A stretch of DNA of 5,223 bases from JBLHKE01 sp047619485. GTDB lineage: Bacteria > Verrucomicrobiota > Verrucomicrobiia > Verrucomicrobiales > DEV007. Both the position numbers and the translations under genes were made by a program. Positions 1 through 5,223 of the stretch are shown here, piece by piece. The notes under the pieces are model-generated. The model was not told the origin of the DNA, did no database searches, and saw only the letters and a list, made by a program, of their open reading frames with translations. Each line of letters starts with the position of its first letter. The stretch's first letter is position 1. The stretch spans positions 1-5,223 of the forward strand of contig JBLHKE010000579.1 of NCBI GenBank assembly GCA_047619485.1, given 5' to 3'.

Positions 1-2
1 AC

Positions 3-2936
3 CATGCCCCAGAGCAGCCGAGCGCCGGTCAGGCGGTCACCATCAGCGCCAAGGTCACGGACCCCGAAGGCGTCGCGGGCATCACTCTCGCCTATCAGAT
101 TGTCGACCCCGGTGCCTACATCCGCCAACGCGACGCCGCGTTCGAAACCGCCTGGATCGAGTTACCAATGCTCGACGATGGCAGTGCTGGCGATGCTGTC
201 GCCGGTGATGATCGTTACACCGCCATCATCCCCGCCGCGGTGCAGGCTCACCGTCGGCTGGTGCGCTATCGGATCACTACCATGGACAGCGGCGGTTCCT
301 CGGTGCGCGTGCCGCTGGTCGATGATCCGCAGCCGAACTTTGCCTACTTCTGCTACGATGGTGTGCCCGCCTGGAGCGGCGCGAATCAGCCCGGCACTAG
401 CGCGGCGCAGGAATTTCCCGCCGAGTTGATGGCGGACGCGCTGCCGGTCTACCATCTGATCACCAATGGCACCGATGCCAGCAACAGCCAGTATAGCAGT
501 GGGTCCCAAGATGTACGCATGTGGGGGACGCTGGTCTACGATGGCGTGGTCTACGACCACATCCAGTATTACAACCGTGGCGAGGCTTCAACCTACCGCA
601 GCGGCAAGAACAAGTGGCGTTTCAAATTTAACCGCACGCATGATTTCAAGGCGCGTGACCTCCATGGGAACTCATACAAGGTCGGGTGGAAGACGATGAA
701 TTTCAACGCCTGCGCGGCACCGTGGATGCCCGTCAACCGCGGCATGGCCGGTTTTGACGAGGCGGTGCCGCACCGGCTCTATCAACTCGCCGGTGTCCCC
801 AGCTCGAACACCCACTGGTTGCAGTTCCGGGTGATCGGGGGAGCGGATGAGGCTCCGGCCAATCAGTATGCCGGGGATCTTTGGGGGCTCTACCTCGCAG
901 TGGAGCACGTCGACGGGCGCTTCCTCGACGAGCACGACCTGCCCGACGGCAACACTTACAAGATCCGCGGCGGGGCTGGGGACAAGAAGAATCAGGGGCC
1001 GACCCAGCCGCTCGACAACTCCGATTGGACGCCGTTTTGGAATACCAGTTCCAGCACCGGGACGGTTACCTGGTGGCGCGACAACTTTAACCTGCACACA
1101 TTCTATGGCTTCCGCGCGATCAACCGCGCCGCGGGTAATGTCGACTTGCGGGATAGCACCAACTACTACATGTACCACCACCCGGACGGGCGTTGGAACG
1201 TGATCCCCTGGGACTTGGACATGATGTATATCCCGGAGACCCACTGGAGCGGGGTGATCCGCGCCGACGCCTGCCTCAGCAACGGCGAGATCAGGATCGA
1301 GTTTGAAAACCGCTGCCGCGAGCTGCTCGATCTGCTGTTCTCGGATAGCGCCCGCCGCGGCGGCCAGGCCGCCCAGGTGGTGGACGAGCTAGCCTCGGTG
1401 CTGCACCCTCCGGGCAACGAGCAGTCGATGGTCGATGTCGACCAGTTTATGTGGAACTACAACCCGCGCTCGATCAACGGTCACAACGGCCAGTTCTATG
1501 TCAATCCTAAGAGCCAGAATAACCGCGGCGGCACCTGGACGCGTACCTTGCCGACCCCCGACCACGAGGGCTTCCAAGAGAATATGATCGAGTATATGTA
1601 CGACACTAGGCCAGGCGGAGGGTTCGCGGTCGGGGACGGCGACGAGCGGGGCTACGGTTTCGGCTACCTGTCGATGGAGGCCAACGACGCTGCCATCCCC
1701 ACGCGGCCGGCGATCACCTACAGCGGCGACTCCGGGTTCCCGACCGACGGGCTGCGCTTCACCAGCAGTGCCTTCTCTGATCCCGGCGGCGCCGCGAGTT
1801 TCGCGTCGATGCAATGGCGCGTCGGCGAGATCTCCAACCCGGACACGCCCGGCTACACCGCCGGCGAACCGTGGGTCTACGAGATCGAAGAACTCTGGGA
1901 CAGTGGCCAGATCGCGCCCTTCGCGGCAGAATTTGATCTGCCGGTTGGCGTGCTGCGACCCGGGCACAGTTACCGTGCGCGTGTCCGGTATTTCGACAAC
2001 ACCGGCCGGGCGAGCCACTGGTCCGAGCCGCTCGAGTTCGTCGCCAGCAAGCCTGACGTGAGTAACTACCTCGACGGCATCGTGGTCAGTGAGATCATGT
2101 ATCACCCTGCTGCGGACGCTGCGCTTGAGTTTGTCGAGATCATGAACATCGGCCCGACGACGCTCGATCTCGCTCCGTTGCGTTTCACCAAGGGCATCGA
2201 CTTCGACTTCGCCGACGCCGCGATCACCAGTATCGCCCCTGGCGCCCGCGTTCTCCTCGTCGAGGACCGCACCGCTTTCGAGGCCGTCCATGGCAACGCC
2301 CTACCGGTCGCTGGCGAGTACCAATTCGCCTCCTCAAATAATCTCAGTAACAGTGGCGAGCGGTTGAAGCTCTCTTTCGGTGCTGGAACGGCAATCCGTG
2401 ACTTCGACTATGACGACGCCGCGCCATGGCCGCTGTCCGTGGACGGTGGGGGACCGAGCCTGGTGCTGATCGACCCGATGTCGAACCCTGACCACTCGCT
2501 CGCGACCAATTGGCGCCCGAGCACGGCGGCTACCGGCAATCCCGGTAATTCCGATGCGTCAGCGCCCTTTGCCGGTGATCCGGACTTGGACGGTGACACC
2601 GATGGTCGCAGCGCGTTCATGGAACATGCGATGGGCAGCAGCGACAGCAGCCCTGAGCTGGGCAGTGGGTATTCGGTCGGTATCGGCCATTTTGACGACG
2701 CAACTGAGACCGAGCGGCCATATCTCACCATCAGTTTCCAGCGCAACCTCGCTGCTGACGATGTCGAATTCGAGGTGCAGGTCAGCACCGGTCTAACGGA
2801 CTGGAGCGCTCTCGGCACGCTCTACGTCTCCGCGATCTACAACGGCGACGGAACCGAGACTGTCACCTACCGCAGCGTCCTGCCGCTCGCCTCAATCTCG
2901 AGAGAATTCCTGCGCCTCGCCGTGCGGTCGAGGTGA
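3..2936 (+). CDS. Secreted CotH kinase-like / lamin-tail-domain multidomain protein (5' end outside the window)
   Basis: The frame is open from base 3 to a TGA at 2934-2936, giving 977 residues. The ATG at 168 (residue 56) lies inside a domain, so it is not the true start, and any signal peptide is upstream. Domains, with residues counted from base 3: 1-125 is Ig/Fn3-like, with repeated polar strands and a DDG...GD...AGDDRYTA stretch. About 150-535 is CotH kinase-like. It has GLYLAVEHVDGRF (E301), a YKIRGG segment (K320), an asparagine in NYYMY (N387) and the diagnostic IPWDLD motif (D404, D406). About 567-682 is a second Fn3-like domain. About 693-850 is a lamin-tail domain, opening with VVSEIMYHP and EFVEIMN. 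Residues 863-874 (DGDTDGRSAFME) fit an EF-hand-type calcium loop, and a beta-rich tail ends at 977. Family knowledge: CotH proteins are atypical protein kinases, and lamin-tail domains occur in many exported bacterial proteins. Substrate and role here are unknown. The domain assignment is firm; kinase activity is inferred from conserved residues only. Confidence 0.93.
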   Translation, partial: HAPEQPSAGQAVTISAKVTDPEGVAGITLAYQIVDPGAYIRQRDAAFETAWIELPMLDDGSAGDAVAGDDRYTAIIPAAVQAHRRLVRYRITTMDSGGSSVRVPLVDDPQPNFAYFCYDGVPAWSGANQPGTSAAQEFPAELMADALPVYHLITNGTDASNSQYSSGSQDVRMWGTLVYDGVVYDHIQYYNRGEASTYRSGKNKWRFKFNRTHDFKARDLHGNSYKVGWKTMNFNACAAPWMPVNRGMAGFDEAVPHRLYQLAGVPSSNTHWLQFRVIGGADEAPANQYAGDLWGLYLAVEHVDGRFLDEHDLPDGNTYKIRGGAGDKKNQGPTQPLDNSDWTPFWNTSSSTGTVTWWRDNFNLHTFYGFRAINRAAGNVDLRDSTNYYMYHHPDGRWNVIPWDLDMMYIPETHWSGVIRADACLSNGEIRIEFENRCRELLDLLFSDSARRGGQAAQVVDELASVLHPPGNEQSMVDVDQFMWNYNPRSINGHNGQFYVNPKSQNNRGGTWTRTLPTPDHEGFQENMIEYMYDTRPGGGFAVGDGDERGYGFGYLSMEANDAAIPTRPAITYSGDSGFPTDGLRFTSSAFSDPGGAASFASMQWRVGEISNPDTPGYTAGEPWVYEIEELWDSGQIAPFAAEFDLPVGVLRPGHSYRARVRYFDNTGRASHWSEPLEFVASKPDVSNYLDGIVVSEIMYHPAADAALEFVEIMNIGPTTLDLAPLRFTKGIDFDFADAAITSIAPGARVLLVEDRTAFEAVHGNALPVAGEYQFASSNNLSNSGERLKLSFGAGTAIRDFDYDDAAPWPLSVDGGGPSLVLIDPMSNPDHSLATNWRPSTAATGNPGNSDASAPFAGDPDLDGDTDGRSAFMEHAMGSSDSSPELGSGYSVGIGHFDDATETERPYLTISFQRNLAADDVEFEVQVSTGLTDWSALGTLYVSAIYNGDGTETVTYRSVLPLASISREFLRLAVRSR

Positions 2937-3067
2937 GTGGGGTTACGTGCCATTCGACCCTGACCCATCTTACTGATTCGGGTAATCGAAATCCCGTAAC
3001 TGCTGTTGCTCGAGTCAGTCACGCGTCAAAGTAATTGGAGCTTGAACCCCAAGGTGGCACGAAATTT

Positions 3068-3208
3068 CCTAGTTCTTCGGGAAAAGCTCTGTGGGTGGGG
3101 TCGGCTTCTGCTTCGATTTGCAATCGAAGCCCAATGCCTAAGCCGCTCAGCCCGACGATGGTGACTCTTAAACTGGTGCCACTCGGCTCAGCGAGCCTAG
3201 GAACTAGG
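3068..3208. repeat. 141-bp element bracketed by an 8-bp perfect inverted repeat with nested hairpins
   Basis: CCTAGTTC at 3068-3075 is the exact reverse complement of GAACTAGG at 3201-3208. Nested inside are CGGCTT (3102-3107) pairing with AAGCCG (3140-3145), and within that a perfect 9-bp hairpin at 3110-3130. Near the right end, GGCTC (3185-3189) pairs with GAGCC (3193-3197) over a three-base loop. CCTAG (3196-3200) can also pair with CTAGG (3204-3208), which would compete with the outer pairing. The nested arrangement suits either a folded RNA or a small non-autonomous mobile or dispersed element. No transposase, target-site duplication or second copy is visible here, so its nature is undecided. 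Confidence 0.45.
3110..3130. repeat. Perfect 9-bp stem, 3-nt loop hairpin
   Basis: GCTTCGATT at 3110-3118 and AATCGAAGC at 3122-3130 are exact reverse complements separated by TGC. This is the strongest local inverted repeat in the gap. It has no T-run on either side, so it is not a standard intrinsic terminator. It sits near the centre of the larger bracketed element and looks like its core stem. Confidence 0.8.
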
Positions 3209-3228
3209 GGCAGAATCAAGAATTAGGC

Positions 3229-3251
3229 GGCAGGGCATCCTGCCCCATTTT
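3229..3251 (+). terminator. GC-rich hairpin with short T-run, possible intrinsic terminator or REP-like palindrome
   Basis: GGCAGG (3229-3234) and CCTGCC (3239-3244) form a perfect 6-bp stem over a GCAT loop, followed by CCA and four T residues at 3248-3251. The stem is suitable for a terminator, but the T-run is short and offset by three bases, and it lies almost 300 bases after the stop codon at 2936. An alternative 7-bp pairing exists between GGGGCAG (3207-3213) and CTGCCCC (3240-3246), which would exclude this stem. On the other strand it reads GGCAGGATGCC, similar to palindromic repeats I recall from Verrucomicrobia genomes; that resemblance is from memory and unchecked. Confidence 0.4.
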
Positions 3252-3261
3252 GGGTGTGGCC

Positions 3262-3277
3262 AGAAAAGCAATTTTCT
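3262..3277. repeat. AT-rich 6-bp hairpin with GCAA tetraloop
   Basis: AGAAAA at 3262-3267 and TTTTCT at 3272-3277 are exact reverse complements around GCAA, a GNRA-type tetraloop if transcribed. It lies 17 bases after the GC-rich hairpin. The stem alone would be weak, so it counts mainly as one more member of the local hairpin cluster. Confidence 0.5.
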
Positions 3278-3439
3278 AGCAATGAACCCCGGACGCTGCT
3301 AAGTTTTGACATCCCAAATGAATGACTCAAGACACGCAAGCGCCAGCCTCTAACGCTACCACTTTTGCGACGATTGATAGCTGCAGGTTGCGTCGGCGTG
3401 TACCTGGCGATCAAATAAATGCAAACCCAGACAATCATT

Positions 3440-3445
3440 AGGAAG
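3440..3445 (+). promoter_or_regulatory. Candidate ribosome binding site for the cytochrome gene
   Basis: AGGAAG lies 12 bases before the ATG at 3458, a slightly long but usable spacing. An in-frame TAA at 3452-3454 rules out any start further upstream. The ATG at 3458 is followed directly by a basic, then hydrophobic, export signal, which supports this start. Confidence 0.5.
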
Positions 3446-3457
3446 CCGCTATAAAAA

Positions 3458-5223
3458 ATGATAAGAGCTCGACTGATCGCAGCGGTATTCATCGCATTCG
3501 CCGGACTCGCCGTAATCCTGCATGCCTGCATCACTGACTTGGCGCCTGCTTCGGACGGAAAGGCGAGTCCAGTCGGTGCCTTTCTGATGCCGGGGGAAAC
3601 CGACGTGCTATTGGATCGCTATTGTTACACGTGCCACGACGAAGATACGCAGAAGGGCGATATCAGACTGGACAACCTAGCCGTGCTCGAGAGCTCGAAG
3701 CGTTTGGATGTTTTGAATCGAATACAGGAGCAGGTCTTTTTTCGGCACATGCCGCCAAAAAAGAAAAAACAACCAAGTGAGGCGGATCGAATGGCGATGC
3801 TAGCGGTAGTATCAACAGAACTGGGCGCACACGATGCCTCGACCTTGGAGGAGAAGTTGCAGAAGCCTGAGTTTGGCAACTACGTCGACCATGAAAAACT
3901 GTTCTCCGGGGAATACAAGGATCTACCGGGGTTCACCTATGACCGGCGCTGGTTGATCAGTGAATACATCTTCAACGCAAAATTCCAGCGGATGTTGGAG
4001 AATGAGACCCGGTTGAGGCGGGGCAAAAAGAATGTTTCTGTGGTAGGCGGCAACTCAATTCGCGACCTTAGCCTGGCAAACCCCTTCCTCCTGCCGACCA
4101 ATTCCGGCGTGAGATATTACGCCAATGAGGATCTCACCGGCGGCCACCTATCGAGCATGCTGACGAATGCCCAGAAAACGTCCGAATACATCACCAACTA
4201 TCTGGTGGAGCGGAAAAAAGGTAAGTATCTTCCTGCCATCAATCAAATCATGGCACTCGAAGACCAGCACCACGCGACATTGACCTCACGTCGCGAGTTT
4301 CTGGAAAACTTCATTGCACGGCTTTGCGGCGAGTTCTATGACGGCAAAAACGAAGCGCTGCTGCCAACGTTTACACCAGTAGTGCTCAAGGAGGTCAAGA
4401 AACTGGACGAGGGGGAGAAATACAAGAAGGCGCCGGTCCATGTTGCTCTGGGTATGATGAGCAAACTGGAGGGAGCCGGCGTGATTCATCAGTTGCTGCT
4501 GGATCCCAAAGACGAGAAAAAATCTGATAAGGAACTCAGGGAAATGTGCGAACGGGCCTGGTTCTACTTCGGTGACCATGAGCGGAAAATTCAGGGACGC
4601 ATGACGATCCTCCGGGATTACATGCCCGAGCTTCGCGAACAGGTAATCAAAGACAATGGGCGCAAAATTAAGCAGCTTGTCTACAAACCGCTCGATGATG
4701 TTGAAATGGGAGCGGTTCGTGCATCGATCATGAAGCATCGCAAGAAAGGTGATCACTACAATGAGATCATCGAGAAGTGCATGGCAGATTGGCAACAGGG
4801 TTTTGAGCAAGACCGCATCGCCGCGGGACCGCCGTCAGACCAAATCCTGTCAGATCTTATTGCTCAGTTGTGTGTGCAAATCCTAGAACGATCTCCCGAC
4901 ACGACAGAAGCGGAGGAGTATCTCTCCCTGTCAAAATCCTACGTGAACAAGCTTGGTAAACTCAAGGCCATCCAGAAACTCATCCAGACCTTCATTTTAT
5001 CGAGCGAATTTGCCTACCGTCAGGAATTCGGAACCGCAGGTGCTGACGAGCATGGTCGGCGGATGCTTTCTCCGCGTGACGCCAGTTTTGCGATTGCCTA
5101 TGCGCTTACGGATCAAAGCCCCGATGAGGAACTGGTAGCGGCAGCTGATAGCGGCAAGCTAAACACGCGAGCGGATTACAAGCGAGAAGTCCTGCGCATG
5201 TTGAAAAAGAGAGACCTGAATTA
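3458..5223 (+). CDS. Planctomycete-type monohaem cytochrome c / DUF1595-DUF1592 protein (3' end outside the window)
   Basis: The frame is open from ATG 3458 to the window edge, 588 codons without a stop. Residues 1-24 form an export signal: basic MIRAR, a hydrophobic stretch, then LHAC with C24. This resembles a lipobox, although histidine at -2 is unusual, so cleavage by signal peptidase I is possible. Residues about 48-125 are a PSCyt1-type haem domain with CYTCH (C56, C59, H60) and a later MPP whose M98 is the likely distal ligand. About 160-465 is a charged, lysine-rich section. DRRWLISEY (from 162) and DLTGGHLSSML (from 225) may be a divergent DUF1587-like part. LIAQLCVQILER (from 467) resembles DUF1595, and FILSSEFAYRQEF (from 512) to LRMLKKRD is the start of DUF1592. 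Family knowledge: such proteins usually continue with DUF1588 and DUF1585, total about 750-900 residues, and are abundant in Planctomycetota and Verrucomicrobiota. A redox role outside the cytoplasm is inferred; the substrate is unknown. GC is visibly lower than in the upstream gene. Confidence 0.9.
   Translation, partial: MIRARLIAAVFIAFAGLAVILHACITDLAPASDGKASPVGAFLMPGETDVLLDRYCYTCHDEDTQKGDIRLDNLAVLESSKRLDVLNRIQEQVFFRHMPPKKKKQPSEADRMAMLAVVSTELGAHDASTLEEKLQKPEFGNYVDHEKLFSGEYKDLPGFTYDRRWLISEYIFNAKFQRMLENETRLRRGKKNVSVVGGNSIRDLSLANPFLLPTNSGVRYYANEDLTGGHLSSMLTNAQKTSEYITNYLVERKKGKYLPAINQIMALEDQHHATLTSRREFLENFIARLCGEFYDGKNEALLPTFTPVVLKEVKKLDEGEKYKKAPVHVALGMMSKLEGAGVIHQLLLDPKDEKKSDKELREMCERAWFYFGDHERKIQGRMTILRDYMPELREQVIKDNGRKIKQLVYKPLDDVEMGAVRASIMKHRKKGDHYNEIIEKCMADWQQGFEQDRIAAGPPSDQILSDLIAQLCVQILERSPDTTEAEEYLSLSKSYVNKLGKLKAIQKLIQTFILSSEFAYRQEFGTAGADEHGRRMLSPRDASFAIAYALTDQSPDEELVAAADSGKLNTRADYKREVLRMLKKRDLN

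Larger units (their letters stand above)
2937..3457. other. Intergenic region without a convincing gene, rich in inverted repeats
   Basis: These 521 bases separate the two genes. Short open frames exist on both strands, but they lack credible starts, ribosome sites or recognisable domains. The first 100 bases contain only weak pairings: GTTACG at 2942-2947 with CGTAAC at 2995-3000, and CGGG at 2979-2982 with CCCG at 2993-2996. Neither is followed by a T-run, so I see no clear terminator directly after the first gene. Strong inverted repeats are concentrated between 3068 and 3277 and are listed separately. The last 180 bases must contain the promoter of the downstream gene if it is transcribed alone, but no convincing -35/-10 pair was found. 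Confidence 0.7.

Noticed and set aside
1389..2291. Long minus-strand open frame of 300 codons opposite the CotH/lamin-tail gene
   Set aside because: The sense frame encodes clear Fn3-like and lamin-tail motifs here. Long antisense frames are expected in GC-rich coding DNA, and the antisense product shows no domain.
2942..3000. GTTACG/CGTAAC and CGGG/CCCG pairings just after the first gene as a terminator
   Set aside because: The stems are short, one has a 47-base loop, and there is no T-run downstream.
3306..3416. Promoter-like hexamers: TTGACA at 3306-3311, and TTGCGT (3388-3393) with TCAAAT (3411-3416) at 17-bp spacing
   Set aside because: TTGACA has no acceptable -10 at 16-18 bases, and the second pair matches consensus at only 3 and 4 of 6 positions. 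Neither can be distinguished from chance.
3223..3534. Minus-strand open frame of 103 codons with a hydrophobic stretch resembling a membrane segment
   Set aside because: It overlaps the start and signal peptide of the well-supported cytochrome gene on the opposite strand and runs through the hairpin cluster. It has no recognisable domain, and its hydrophobicity is at least partly the antisense of the signal-peptide codons.
3757..3769. A6-G-A6 tract as a possible slippage or programmed frameshift site
   Set aside because: The haem domain upstream and the DUF1595/DUF1592 segments downstream are in the same frame, so no frameshift is needed; it encodes lysines just after the MPP motif.
4286..4810. 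Minus-strand open frame of 174 codons inside the cytochrome gene
   Set aside because: The + frame is continuous from 3458 to 5223 with an export signal, haem motif and DUF1592 start. The antisense frame has no motif and is best read as a shadow.

Overview
The window holds two long protein-coding regions on the + strand, separated by 521 bp of non-coding DNA. Both run off an edge of the window: the first has no 5' end here and the second has no 3' end. The domain types point to a member of the Verrucomicrobiota, or a related Planctomycetota/PVC lineage. They are a secreted CotH-kinase plus lamin-tail protein with a C-terminal calcium-loop and beta-sandwich tail, followed by a planctomycete-type cytochrome c protein (PSCyt1 ... 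DUF1595-DUF1592). No rRNA or housekeeping gene is present to fix the taxonomy, so this rests on family knowledge only.

Region 1 (3-2936) is the last 977 codons of a large exported multidomain protein. In order it has an Ig/Fn3-like domain, a CotH kinase-like domain with its expected acidic and lysine residues, a second Fn3-like domain, a lamin-tail domain, an EF-hand-like acidic loop and a terminal beta-rich domain.

Region 2 (2937-3457) has no convincing gene. It does carry a notable concentration of inverted repeats between 3068 and 3277. These include a perfect 9-bp hairpin, an 8-bp repeat bracketing about 140 bp, a GC-rich hairpin followed by a short T-run, and an AT-rich hairpin. It may be a structured RNA, a small dispersed (REP/MITE-like) element, or terminator/attenuator structures.

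Region 3 (3458-5223, open at the 3' end) encodes 588 residues of a lipoprotein-like or signal-peptide-bearing monohaem cytochrome c. The haem domain is joined to a long divergent middle section, a DUF1595-like segment and the beginning of DUF1592.

The two proteins are both predicted to act outside the cytoplasm and are types often abundant in PVC secretomes. The long gap, the hairpins and the lower GC of the second gene argue that they are separate transcription units. I see no direct evidence that they act in one pathway. No CRISPR array, tRNA, intact transposase, toxin-antitoxin pair or defence gene was recognised.
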